Below, piece after piece: positions 47,701 to 59,771 of a stretch of 64,000 nt of DNA. The notes under the pieces were generated by a model. The model did not search any database. It was not told the DNA's origin and worked only from the letters and a program-made list of their open reading frames with translations. A program made the position numbers and the translations under genes. Source of the DNA: Absidia repens (Eukaryota; Mucoromycota; Mucoromycetes; Mucorales; Cunninghamellaceae); NCBI GenBank assembly GCA_002105175.1, contig MCGE01000026.1, forward strand, positions 1-64,000, written 5' to 3'. How positions within the stretch are numbered: position 1 is the stretch's first letter; every line of letters begins with the position of its first letter.

Positions 47701-48479
47701 CCGCCAATCGTCACCAGGAGCATCGTGGTGTTATAATCTTTTTAAAGGAAAATTCATCATTCAATAATGGCTCATTCCTGTCATGACAACAATGGAAGTA
47801 TGATGACTTTGTATTTTTTTTCATGATGACTATTCTTTGTTTTGGCAATTGTCACAATGCTTCTGCATATTTGCCGCGCCTTCGCCAAAAACATCGGGAT
47901 GCACCCTTTTCAAACCATGAAAGGCCTATGTGAACTCAGATTCCAATGCCGCGACGGCCTGAATTGCTTTTATTGTTTTCTTCTCGATTGTTTATGTGTG
48001 TCTGTTCTTATTAAATTTTGCGAGGTTCGTCTCTTGATATCTAATAGTGATATCAGTTCGAATTGTTGTATAGCGACACCCATATCCAACGATCCAGTCT
48101 TCCATTCACCCAATACATCAAGTTAATTCTACCCCCATAACCCATATCCTTGATTCATGCATGGATGCAATCATTCCACAATCTGTAATTGAGATCCCGG
48201 GTTCCTCTTCCCACAAATTCCCAACCGTAGTCATGTCCCCCCCCCTCGGCCCTGACTCACCCACAGTTTAGTATATAAGATATGACAACGAAATAGACAT
48301 AATGAAGCATCTAATAGGTTCCGAATGCATGATAATAAAGCTTCTTTATTTAAAGATACAATATCTGTGCTGGAGATATCTTGTTGTAAAGTAGAGATAA
48401 CGTCACATAAACTAGTCCAAGCGAAGAGGGTACAGTATGCTATCCTTTAGTGAATGGCAAACAATTATGTAATGAATAG
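47701..48479. other. spacer between two dispersed-element copies
   Basis: Includes a 94-codon open stretch (47842-48126) without a true ATG start or recognisable content, and an AATAAAGC near 48335. Probably non-coding or relic sequence. Confidence 0.35.
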
Positions 48480-49660
48480 GCTAACCGCAGTATGTCCGAT
48501 CGCACCATCTTGTTTGCAAATGCATCAAGAAAACAGAACAGTCACTCGACGATGGTGAATAGTGGTGGCTATTGTATTGATAAGAGAACCACCACACTAA
48601 TGATGTTGCATGGTGTTGATTGTTGCAAAAATTAAAAGAAGGGCTTTCGTTTCTGGCATCCACCAAATCCACACATGAGACCTGCTAAAACGGATATTTG
48701 AAATCCCGCCCACCTGATTTGTTATTTTCGCTCATTTTTCTCTGTCTTTCTTTTTCCTTTTTCTTTTTTCATTACATTCTAACCTCAATGAGGCTATGGT
48801 GGACTTAAAATAGTGTCGGGACTAGTTTAGAAGGGGTTTCAGCTCAGGGATTACAAGATGCATGGGGAAACCCTTTTATTTTGAATCTAGGATCTGGAAC
48901 CACCATTCGTTGGCTTTTTAGGAGCCTTCAATAGCTTAGTTTAGAGTTAGTTTACCCATAGTTTGAACCTATATTTGAATAAAATATGTCTCGTTTTACA
49001 TGCTTCAATGAAAAGTGTACCACTAGTCTCTTTTATATCTTGTGCAATAGATACTTTTTTACTACTATCGACTCTTTTGATTAATGTTGACAGTTGTTAG
49101 GCTTTAATAGCACTTCAGTCTCCCTCATTCTTCCCCTAGTAGATCCTTCCAATACATCCTTTGTTACAACAAACCTCCCATTTCTAGCTCTAATATATAC
49201 CAATATGCTTCAATAAAAATGCCTAGTCATTGACCCATTTGATATTGAGCAAGCCGTTATCGTGGCTATTTGATGAGTGTGAGAGGAAGCACACTTTTAG
49301 CTTAGTAGTCCCCTAACGTTTCAGTGATATACCTGCAGTACCAGGTCTCTTATTATAAAATGTGGGACTGTTACAAGTGAATTAAATCAATTATTCTATG
49401 GACGTTCTCGTAGCGTAGTTGCTACTGTTAGTAGTTTTCCACTGCTGTTAACTCAACTACTATTACTACTTTCCCCTTGGAAACCAGCTATTGGCTGGCA
49501 GTCTTAGGTCACTTAATACTAACAGTGCGTCTATTCACACTCTGCCCTTCATATCAATCAACCTGTACCGTAAACCCTTAGCGTATCTTTCTCTTATACG
49601 ATAATATATCCTCCATTAGACTGAATAAACTGTACTGTATATATCCCGCGCATTATTTTT
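48480..49660 (+). repeat. dispersed ORF-less element, copy 4
   Basis: The most complete copy: 5' part with GCACCATCTTGTTTGCAAAT, then TTGAAATCCCGCCCACCTG at 48691, a T-rich block, GGGACTAGTTTAGAAGGGG and the hairpin core (48828-48890), the CTTCAATGAAAAGTG and GCTTCAATAAAAATGCC ladder, and a 3' end near CTGTACTGTATATATCCCGC. No ORF. Confidence 0.7.
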
Positions 49661-49831
49661 ATTGTGCATTGTATAATAAAAAAAATAACAACATCGCAAA
49701 TTCAAACCAAAGCCAGGTGCACCTCAAAGGGTTATCCCGTTGAAGTGCGAAATGACATTGATGTCTAACCTTATCCCATCAAAATCCACTCCTTAAAAAA
49801 AAACAAATGGTCTTCCTTATACGCAACAAAT

Positions 49832-49866
<35 letters not shown>

Positions 49867-50224
49867 CGTTTTGAATTTAGGAATGTCATCGCAGCAAACT
49901 TGCACAGTCATATTCAGCACTTAATTTTCCACATTAATACCAAAACGCAATCTCAGCCATCACTGAAAAAATAAATCACTCAGGCCATAATATTTTTCAA
50001 TGGCACACCAGTATGTTTAATTCAGTAAGTATAAATATTTTATTACATATAATAAATGACGGTAAGAATAAGTGCGAGTAAAAAAAAAAAAAAGGGGAGG
50101 GTGAGGAAGGGAGAGCTAGTGGATAAAGTAGTGGAGTGGGAAGATAAACTAATAAATTATACTAATCTAGCGCTTTGCCACATTGAATAATAATAATAAA
50201 AAGGATGCGATAGATATAAAAGGA
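49661..50224. other. spacer with GC block related to the palindrome flanks
   Basis: CGTTGAAGTGCGAAATGACA and TTATCCCATCAAAATCCACT at 49735-49790 are inverted or direct relatives of sequences at 10685, 11590 and 19110. A poly(T) run of about 35 lies at 49832-49866. Confidence 0.45.
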
Positions 50225-51165
50225 CTATTGCACCATCATGTCCTAAAAAACAATAACAAGAACGTATATGATTAGAAATGGTGATGATATTCGTGAAGAG
50301 AATGTGTATATTTTTAATTTTTTACCTGATCGACCACTTGTTGTTGAGCATTTTCTTGATCTTGCTTGCCTTCACCAGACCAGTCGATGTTATATCTATA
50401 TTGAAAAAATCGTTTATTTAGTATATAGAAAGTCATTTTGCTGGTTTCCGCTTTACCGTGTCACTTTAGGTTTGTCAGCCAAGATGTTTCGTTGTAATTT
50501 GTCAATCATCACCTGAGCAGGAGGGTTTTCACGTAAAGCTTCATCGGTGTATTCATTATTGACATAGTATCCAATACGCACAAATTCTTTTTCGTGATAC
50601 AGGCAACTTAATAGAACGACGGTTACTTCGAGAAGGTCTTGTTGAGGCAAAAGGTCGATTTTGGGTGCATTCGCCTATGAAATAATATAAGGGGGAAAAA
50701 TAATTAGAGTGCGTTGGGAGTGTGCCACATACGGAATAGGCTTGCCCATCCACTTACGGAAAACACAAATCGGTTGATACCAAGGGGAACAGGGCCTTGA
50801 ATAGTAATAAAAAGTCATTGTGTAAGGAAGATGAATGAAGCATGAGTAAGAGTTTTAATATATTAAGATACTCACCAACCATAATGGAGTCCAAAACTTG
50901 GTCATATTGAGGGCTTTCAGCAGAGCCAACATAGATCATCCTCCATTCCAAATCTACAAGAGTGATGAAAGATATTAAAAAATAAAGCAAGTGTAAGAGG
51001 ACATACGTGTGCCGTATTTCAGTAACTGAGCACGTATGTGCAAACGGTTAACTTACCATCTTTCAATTCAGCGTTGCATTCGAAAGTGATTTCAAACTTG
51101 AATTCGTTATTAAAGTCGGTAGGGTTGTCAAGGACTTGAACGTTGACGATATTAACTAAAGACAT
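50225..51165 (-). CDS. ASF1: histone chaperone Asf1
   Basis: Six exons: 51165-51057, 50953-50876, 50795-50758, 50674-50457, 50395-50326, 50242-50225; 176 aa. Residues 1-155 are the conserved Asf1 immunoglobulin-like fold: MSLVNIVNVQVLDNPTDF, FKFEITFECNAELKDDLEWR, MIYVGSAESPQYDQVLDSIM, GPVPLGINRFVF, VTVVLLSCLYHEKEFVRIGY, YVNNEYTDEALRENPPAQVM and RNILADKPKVTRYNIDW. It binds H3-H4 dimers and hands them to CAF-1 or HIRA during replication and transcription; nuclear. The C-terminal tail is short and Gln/Glu-rich (KQDQENAQQQVVDQDMMVQ), unlike the long acidic tail of yeast Asf1. The last exon encodes only DMMVQ and the stop. Divergent from RPL26 with 260 bp between starts. Confidence 0.96.
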
Positions 51166-51425
51166 TTTTTTTCAAGTGAGAGAAGGAGAGAGAGAGAGAG
51201 AAAGAAAGAGGTAGACTAAAAACAAAAAAGAAGAATAAAGAGAAACGTGTTTGGTGTCAGACGCGAAAACAAAAAAAAATTCTTAGGACAGCAGCACAGC
51301 AGCAGCCAGAACTCCTCACACGCTTCTGCGCTACCAGCGTCGGCATTTAAAATAATTCCAAGTGATTGATTGTCACCATTTTTCCAGCCAACCTCGATTT
51401 TGATTCTTCCTTTACAAATCTAACC
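51166..51425. promoter_or_regulatory. shared head-to-head promoter interval ASF1/RPL26
   Basis: 260 bp between the divergent starts. Next to ASF1 is a (GA)n polypurine run (51180-51200), then a more GC-rich part with CAGCAGCACAGCAGCAGCC (51293-51312) and a TTTAAAATAA element (about 51347) upstream of RPL26. Confidence 0.5.
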
Positions 51426-52357
51426 ATGAAGTTCAGTGCTGGTAAGGATTGTATAGATATAATAATATCCCATAATGAAAACAGCAACAGCAAAAAAGGA
51501 AACCGATATGGATTTAATACTGGATGGATGGATGAATGGATGGATGGATTGGGAAAACTGTAGAGATTAGATGGATGAAAAAAAAAAAAAAAAAATAGGG
51601 TATCCAGTTATTGTGTCTGTGTGTGTATGCGTATATATGTCTCTCTTGTACCTCTCGGAAACTAACTTAATTTTTCCTTGCCTTTCCTTTTACAATATAG
51701 ACGTTACTTCCTCCCGTAGAAAGTGCAGAAAGGCTCACTTCTCTGCCCCTTCTCACATCCGCCAAAAGATCATGAGCTCTCCTTTGTCCAAGGAACTCAA
51801 GGAAAAGCACAGCGTAAGTCCAGTGATCCTCTATTTTTTTTTTTTTTTAAAAAAGGGGCCAACACTAGAAATATTTATAAATATCGTTTGAAATCCTCGT
51901 AACTCACACTGTCGTCCTTTCTTTTAGGTTCGTGCTATGCCTATCCGCCGGGATGATGAAGTTACCGTCGTTCGTGGTACCTACAAGGGCCGTGAAGGCA
52001 AGGTTGTTCAAGTCTACCGTAAGAAGTGGGTTATTCACATTGAACGTGTTACCCGTGAAAAGGTCAACGGTAAGTTTACATATAATGATAAATGGCTTTA
52101 AAGCTAGTTATTAATATTTATTTGGTTTTTAGGTGCCACTGCTCCTATTGGTATCCACCCCTCCAACGTTGTCATCAACAAGCTCAAGTTGGACCACAGC
52201 CGTCAAGCTATTCTTGATCGTAAGGGAAAGAAGGATGCTATGGAACAAGTAAGTTGATCAAATATATATATAATATACGTATCTGCATAGAAATTACACA
52301 ATACTCATCATCATCTTTTTACTTCACTTGTGTTTTTTATTATCATTATTACAGTAA
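51426..52357 (+). CDS. RPL26: 60S ribosomal protein L26 (uL24)
   Basis: Five exons: 51426-51441, 51701-51813, 51928-52069, 52133-52248, 52355-52357; 129 aa. Sequence is typical: [60 protein letters not shown] (KOW motif), [16 protein letters not shown], ending KKDAMEQ. It binds 25S/5.8S rRNA near the polypeptide exit tunnel. The first exon encodes five residues (MKFSA), typical of ribosomal protein genes with early introns. The final acceptor CAG is followed at once by TAA, so the last coding exon is only the stop codon. Intron 1 holds a GGAT-rich microsatellite; I see no convincing snoRNA in the introns. Confidence 0.96.
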
Positions 52358-52665
52358 ATTCTTTATCATCAATCTTCACGAAAATAAACAAATCCATGTC
52401 TTCGCTACTTTGTTTTAATAAAAATATGTAAATCATTCTTCTTGTCTTCTCTCTGTTATGTAATATGTATATGTATGTGGTGTGTATACATGAATGTATG
52501 CGTGTGCAGTGTTATGTATGGGTTGTGTAGAGATGCTCTTGAGTGTGAACGAATGCTTGCCACAAAATATTTCAAATGCCGCCGCCGCCTAAATGATTTT
52601 TTATTTTTCGAGTTCCCCTTTTCCTGTTTTCTTCCTCTCTTTTACTATTATTATCTTTATTTGGA
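52358..52665. other. interval RPL26 to dynein IC
   Basis: 308 bp with AATAAAAATATG (about 52418) as the likely RPL26 poly(A) signal, a GT-rich stretch, CCGCCGCCGCC near 52581, and a T-rich leader before the dynein IC start. Confidence 0.5.
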
Positions 52666-55600
52666 ATGGATCGTAGAAAGGAAGAATTAGAAAAGAAACG
52701 TCAAAAACTAGCAGAATTACGTCGCGCAAGAGAAGAACGGAAAGCTATACTGGAAAGCCAATCCACTCAAACTCACACAAGTACAAATACAAACACATCT
52801 GTAAGTGCTTTCTTTCTCTCTGAAAAAAAAACAAGAAAACAAATAGAACACGTCTGGCGTTTAATATATGAAATGATGATGGCATTTAAAACCAAGTAAC
52901 ATATTCTTTTTGTAGTCTTCAAGTGCTGGAAGAGACAGACGTGCCATCGACGATTTGGTTGCTCTTGTTCTTGGTGAACGTTCTTCGACTTCATCTAGTG
53001 CGGGAGCAGCCGGGTCTGACCGTGGGTCTGATACTGGTTCAGAGTTCACATCTTCACGTCCAACATCTGCCAACTTTAGCTCTATTCCTGGTACTCCTGT
53101 CAGCAGGTAAGTGGCCTCATTAAATTTATCTATACTATATTGTTGCTGTAACTGAACTGTTCTCTCCTTCATTTCCATCCTCTTTTTAGTGATCCTCGTT
53201 TATCTATTGGCTCCCAACCAGTCATCCAAACGCCAACCTATGTTGCCGAACTCACCGAAACCCAAGCTTTCATAGCAGACATTCCGCCACTGGTAAGATA
53301 ACTCAAGAAAATCACACACCTAGAATAGCTGATAGTTTTGACTCACTGCCTCTCCGTTCTATTTTTTTTTCAGGAACATGTGGTATACAGTAAAGAAATC
53401 CAAACATCTGAAGGATCCTTTGACGTCCCTCAACTCTCTGAAGAAGAGATTCGGCAGCAAATTATGGACGAATTGGAAGTCAAGGAAAAGCAAAAGCAAG
53501 CTCAACTAGAAGAAGAACGCAAACAGGCCGAACAAGAAAAAGCGGAAGAATATCAAGGTAAATCAAAGGTGCGATGGCATCTTAAAAAAAAAAAAACGAC
53601 AACAACATCTATTAATGATTTGTTTGATTCATTCAATCTCATGTTTTTATTATTATTCTATACGATCAATCCTGTCATCTCCTTTAGACCTTACGGATGA
53701 AGAAAGGAAAATTATTTTCGGCGCGCCTGAATTTGTCGACTTTGTGGATAACTCAACAAAGATGGTGGAACGGGCTCTCAATGAAAAATACGATTTTATG
53801 AAAGATTATACCCTTGGTGTCGACGTTGAAAAGTAAGTCCTGCTCCTGCGCCGCCAAATAAAAAAGTGTGAAATTGGCTGCTGAACACTGATTCTCTCTC
53901 TCTCTCTTTTTTAGTGATGAAACCTCTGGAAAACGGGTTAAATATGTTTGTGAATTTTGGGATGATCGATGGTCTAAAAACAGATCAGTAACAGACGTGG
54001 ATTGGTCTTCGAAGGTAAAAAGGGAACAAACTGCACTTGATAATAGAATGAATACAAAAGGATCCATGGGCTAACGGAGATTATTATTACTTTATAAATC
54101 AGTATCCTGAACTTTTAGTATCGTCATACAACAAAATCCAATGGCGCCCAATGAACCTGATGGTGTTGCTCTTGTTTGGAATTTGCATTTGCTGGAACGA
54201 CCTGAATTTGTATTCCATTCCCAGGCAAGTATTGATAGAGATGAGATGTGGGAGGAAGAAGAAAATGATGATGGAGCTATTAATTTAATAGTGTTTTTAT
54301 TTTTATTTTATTTTATTTCATAATAGCCGGATGTCCTCAGTGTAAGGTTTAGCAAATTTCATCCCAACTATGTCATTGGTGGTACCTATTCTGGTCAGAT
54401 CGTATTGTGGGATACTCGGGCCAAGTCATTACCTGTTTTGAAAACTCCTCTTTCCGCTGGTGGGCATACTCACCCTGTTTATTCCTTGGAGATGGTCGGT
54501 ACTCAAAATGCTCACAATCTGGTCTCGGGAAGTACAGATGGATTCATCTGTTCGTGGCAATTAGACATGTTAGCTCAACCTCAGGTAAAAAAACACATCA
54601 GGATTAAGTGGTTGAATATCTGTATCTCACTTTACGTTATTCCCCCCCCTCTCTCTTTCTTTTCTTTGTAGGACTATTTGGAACTACAACATGCGGCACA
54701 CAACAAGACAGATGAAGTATCAGTTACAACCGTAGGATTTCCCGACAATGAAACAACGACTTTTTGGGTGGGAACTGAAGAAGGAAATGTTTATCAAGCA
54801 AGTCGATACGATAGCGCTGGAAGGTAAAGGGAAGATATTTTCCATGCGTTCTTAAAACAAGAAACTAACTTTCTTTAAATATATACAGCAAAGCCGGGAT
54901 CAATCAATACGATACATATAGGGGTCATTACGGTGCTATCACAGGTCTTCAATTCCATCCTCTCTCTGGCCCAGTGGACTTTTCTGATCTCTTCCTGACT
55001 TCCTCTGTGGATTGGACTGTGAAGTTATGGCGCGCCAAGGTAAGATATTCTGATAAAACCAGCATGAACAATAACAACATTTTTTGCTTCCTTTATAGTC
55101 TGCATCAAAATCATCGACGCAACCTACATCTATTGCTCCTTTATACTCTTTTGAACATTCTGATGATTACGTTTACGATGTCAAATGGTCGCCGTCTCAT
55201 CCTGCTTTATTCGGATCTGTGGATGGAAATGGTCAATTTGATTTATGGAATTTGAATACGAATACTGAGGTAAGGGGCTTTTTTTCCTTTTTAAAAAAGA
55301 GGATATTTTATGGACGATGGGTAGGTAGTATGACTGACTGGATGCTGCTTTCTTTCTTTCTTTTTTTTTTTTTGTACTATCAAAAACGAAACTAGGAACC
55401 TTTTGTCAGTACCCCCGTTGGATCTGGAAAGGCTCTCAACAAACTGGCTTGGGATAAGGAAGGCCGGAAAACTGCAATTGGTGCGAGTGACGGTCGTGTT
55501 TATGTATATGATATTGGAGAGGTAAAAACGAACAAAACTCCCCATTCTCACTCGCTCGTGTCATTGCTGACGAATTTTATTATTTAGATTGCACGACCTA

Positions 55601-55674
55601 TGGCAGACGACTGGCACATGCTCCAGAAGAACATCTCTGAAATGATCTCAAATCAAGAAAACTTCACAAAATAG
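52666..55674 (+). CDS. cytoplasmic dynein 1 intermediate chain (contains apparent frameshift)
   Basis: Thirteen exons: 52666-52800, 52916-53106, 53190-53292, 53374-53557, 53688-53832, 53915-54014, 54103-54224, 54327-54584, 54672-54823, 54889-55039, 55099-55269, 55396-55521, 55588-55674; about 641 aa if one missing base is allowed. The N-terminus is a charged coiled coil ([20 protein letters not shown]) that binds dynactin p150 in homologues. [11 protein letters not shown] aligns with the LC8-binding KETQT site of animal DIC. A Lys/Glu-rich helix follows, then the WD40 propeller ([106 protein letters not shown]). It scaffolds dynein light chains and heavy chain for minus-end transport. Exon 7 lacks one base within AAAA at about 54133-54136, and its intron starts GC. 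Confidence 0.92.
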
Positions 55675-56469
55675 AAAATTACATGATTGTAGAACATTAG
55701 TATAGTTTTTTAGTTTTAGTTTGTCATCGTTTTTATTGTTATTCCCATTTATTATTATACACTTTTGAGTATTATACTGATAGTTTAGTTTAGCTGCCCT
55801 ATATATTGTCTCTCGCTCTCTTTATTATCATTATTATTATTATTGCTATCTTTATATATGACCTGTACCTGAAGATCAAATAAAAAAAAAAGGACCACTC
55901 AATTTTCACATTCGATTCATCCATTTATTCTTTTTGTATTTCTTTAAACAGCGGAGAAACACTCATTTGCATTTGTTTGTTACTTTTGTAGTATACCCTT
56001 ACTTTAATATGCTCTACCGATTTTGTGCCTGAAAAAAAAAAAAGACTTCTTTAACTAGATTCTAAAAAAAAAAAAAGATAAAAGACCTAGTTACCATAAC
56101 ATGTCATTTCATTTGATCATGTTTCTATAAACATGACACCACTAGTCTTACAAGATCGGTTCTCGATCACGATCTTTGTATGTCAACTCGAATGATGAGG
56201 GGATTGTTTCAACTCACAAATATAGGAAACTGCTGATCGATTTCAAATCCCGCTTCTTTTCTTTTCTTTTTTTTTTTGCCTGCTCGTCGAATTCTTATTT
56301 CTTTTTGTTTTTGTACAGTACTATATTCATTTACTATCAGTGCCTTTTTATATTTTGAAAACTACTACAAAACAAAAAGACAAGGGTACTCACTCGGCAG
56401 CTTAATCAATAAACTGTAGCGAACATTCATCACACAGCAGCGAAGTTATACATACATACAGACGCAGTT
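55675..56469. other. intergenic region dynein IC to AVL9
   Basis: AATAAAAAAAAAAGG near 55879 ends the dynein IC transcript. CGATTTCAAATCCCGCTTC at about 56238 resembles the 5' box of the dispersed element but no hairpin core follows, so it is at most a fragment. Confidence 0.4.
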
Positions 56470-59400
56470 ATGAATGCTCAACCCACCTTGGAACAAAAAC
56501 AGCAACAAATCGCAGCAGTCTTGGTAGTAGGTTTTCATCATGCCTATGGACCCATTGTAGAATTTTGCCATCCTCCCTTACCACAACAACCACAAACCAA
56601 TCAATCGTGTCTGGAAAAACTAGACTTACCCGAAGACTGGAATTTCTTACCTTTTCTTGCTTTACCTGGTAATAAAAAAAAAACCGCATACACACCCACA
56701 CACACAAATACTTGCTTGCTTGTAGTTTTGTCTATTAACATTTTTATTTGTATAGATGGTGCTCATCAAAAGGACGAAGACTTTGCTTATTTCCATTTAC
56801 CTCCTGTTCCTGGCTGGTCTGTAGCCGAAACGACACTGTTTGGCATTTCTTGCAACCGTCAAATTCCCTCAAAGGTATACTTGATTGCCCTTCCCCTCTC
56901 TTTCTGTCCTGGGTTTTATCACGATATACTTATTACTCACCTATTTTATCATGTTTTACTTTTGTGTGTGCTGATAGGATTTATTGGTGACTACTCCCGA
57001 TATTACTCGATCCATAGTACAAAAGGCAGTGGTGGTCCTTGCACGTCAGGTAACCTCCCCCAATCCGTTTTTTTTTTTTTTTTTTTTTTCAGAGGTGTCG
57101 GATGTATTTTATGATATGATATGTACTGACGCTTCTTTCTCCCCCATACTTCGGGGGGGGATATGATTATTTATGATAGCCCATCTTTGGTCCTTTACGA
57201 CAAAAATTAGCGATGATTACAGCTGCATGGTTCAACCAAAAAGATTTCACGCAGTTGGATATCCTTTATGTAAGCTGCCTGATGAATGAATGAGGCGAAG
57301 AGGCTAGCTGACGGGAACAGGTATTTACTTTTCTACCTTTTTTTCTCTTTCTTATAGAACTTGTACAATAATCTGACCAATACATTTTGTGGACCTATTG
57401 ATGATTCTACTTTATATATGGGCACTTCATTAAGGGAACTCTTACATAAATTTAAATCCAAGACACTGGTCTTATTGAAGCTGCTTCTATTGGAAAAACG
57501 GGTAAGATGATGTGATGAAGTGGCCAACAAAGAGGATAGGGTATTAAAAAGAAAGAGGGTATTATTTTGATAGATCCTGTTTTATGGCTACCCAGTGGAA
57601 AGATTATGTACCTTTGAATATTCCCTCATATCACTGATACCAGGTAAGGTTTAATTATTCTTCATTAGTGTCACTGTTTTTTGTGTGGGGAATGCTTACA
57701 TTTTATCGTTATTAAATATACTTAGGTCTACTGCGGTCATTACAAGATTCCGGGGCACCTGAACTTGATATATCCGATAGTGATTTACGACAAACGGAGG
57801 CAAAGGAACTTGAAAATGGGAACAAGGGAAGTTTGTTACGGTATATGGGTTTGCCACTACGAATATTTGAAAAGGTAAGACAAAGAAATAGGTCAAAGAT
57901 AAGCTGGTTATTTATCGTGCCGTATAAATATATCTATAGGGGTCATTTTTCCAGCCATATTTACCACTCCAGCAAATAGATATGTTGAAATCCAATACTA
58001 CCAAATCATATGTTGTTGGCACCACAAACTCGATTTTCTTTCACCATAAATCGGATATTGACATTGATGTTTTGGTTAACGTACGTGATTGGGTATGACG
58101 AGGGAGTGCTGAGTTGGATATGTGTGAAATTAAATATTTTTTTATTTTATAGGTGGAAACGGGAACGTTCGAATTTTACGATCAAAAACTACAATCTATA
58201 GTCAATCTTACACTCGCTGATCGCCGTTGGATGGAGAATATTGTCAAGGTGGTTTATGATACGTGGGATACCAATGATCCTTCAAGACCAATGCAAAATA
58301 CCTATTTGGGTTCCGACGATTATCTTCGTGCTCGCTTTGAAGAATATGTTCTCTCCTTGTTATCCAGTACAAAACATGCACAGGATACAAATGTTCTCTC
58401 TTCCATTCAAGGCGCATCGTCGACAACACCAATGGCTGAAGACCAGATCACTTCGGATGATATTATGCTAGATGATGATAAAGGTAAAGTTGTCCCTTCT
58501 CTCTCTCCCCTCCCGTTTCCTAAAAAGTGAAATAAGGAGATTTGTATGTATGTATGATCTCAAACTCTTTCTTTTTTTATGTCGGTTTTTATACAGAACG
58601 GAACTACGTCATGGATTATGGTATCAAATGGTGGCTAGCCTGGCGGGACACTACGAATTTTAAACTTTGGAATCATTATACGGATCATGAAATATATGAA
58701 ATTGTGGAACCTGGGTAAGAACAACAATAGGTTATTTTTGTTTTTGTTCTTGTTTTCTTAATATAGCAATGAATCTTTTTTTTTGGGGGGGGGCTGTTGT
58801 TTATATTATAGTCATCCTGGCATGGGTCATATCTCAATACTGGATATTCAGAATACACTAACAAAGTAAGTTCGACGGAAGGGATGAGATGACAATGGAA
58901 CGGGGGCAATCACTTATGAAAAAGTTGTTTTTTTATGCAAAAAATAGTCGATTCCGTGATCTACAGCTCCGAAACAATTTAAGCCCCTTTGGTAAAACAC
59001 TGTCCAAAGCAATGTCAGGTGGAGCCAAAGCGGTGTCTAATGGTGGTGTTCGACTTTTGCGTGGTGTCGATGCTCTTTGGAATGAGTTTGAAAAGGGACC
59101 TCACAATGAACACGATCATGATTCTTCATCAAACACATCTGCTGGCTCGGGTAAAGGTAAAGGTAAAAAAAAAAAAAAGAAGAAGAAAAAAGGAGGAGAG
59201 CGGGGGAGGGAGGAGAACGGTCGTTCTCAACTTACTGATAACTTTACTTGTTTATTTAGTTGATGCAACACATCCTTCCATCCCTGATCGTTTGCCACCA
59301 AACTCTACTTCAACATCGAGATCCAATCACAGCAACGAATCCATGGAATCAACGTCACAACAGGCTAGTCGACTTTTCTCCAACTTTTCTACGTTTATAT

Positions 59401-59771
59401 CAAGGAAACAGAAAGAGTTTAGTTCAGCTATCGAGGTAAATAATAAACCATGATGCATGTTTAGGGGAAATCTTATTGACAGATTAGCTTTTATTAATTA
59501 GGAATCGATTCAATCACCATCGCCATCATTAAACAGAGCATCCAATCCTCCATCATCGTCAACATCATCATCATCGTCAACGGCAGAACAACAACGGCAA
59601 CAGCAACGACACCAACCGCAGCATCAACAGCCCCTACGTCAAGGATCAATGTCGCCACCGTCTGTGATGCTCAGTGACGATGACAGTAGCTCGACATTTG
59701 TTGATGTAGGTGCCATGTACAACAGACCAAGTAAGGGAAACGAACTGGATCATACCGTGCATAAGGATTAG
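56470..59771 (+). CDS. AVL9: Avl9-family late secretory pathway protein
   Basis: Fourteen exons: 56470-56668, 56756-56874, 56978-57049, 57180-57269, 57358-57501, 57574-57643, 57726-57874, 57940-58080, 58153-58483, 58597-58714, 58812-58865, 58948-59150, 59260-59435, 59502-59771; 711 aa (713 or 715 with alternative donors of exon 12). The N-terminal half is a DENN-like module: AAVLVVGFHHAYGPIVEFCH (about 15-34), FAYFHLPPVP, FGISCNRQI, SIVQKAVVVLAR, KTLVLLKLLLLEKRILFYGY, SLISLIPGLLR, LPLQQIDML and VVGTTNSIFF. A middle ADRRWMENIV block and ISILDIQNT follow. The C-terminal ~200 residues are polar and disordered-looking (Ser/Gln/Pro). Yeast Avl9 acts in late Golgi-to-surface transport and the family is predicted to have Rab-GEF-like folds; a catalytic role is not proven. 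Confidence 0.9.

Noticed and set aside
47842..48126. 94-codon plus ORF rich in Cys and Leu
   Set aside because: Begins without ATG, no recognisable domain, and sits between repeat copies.
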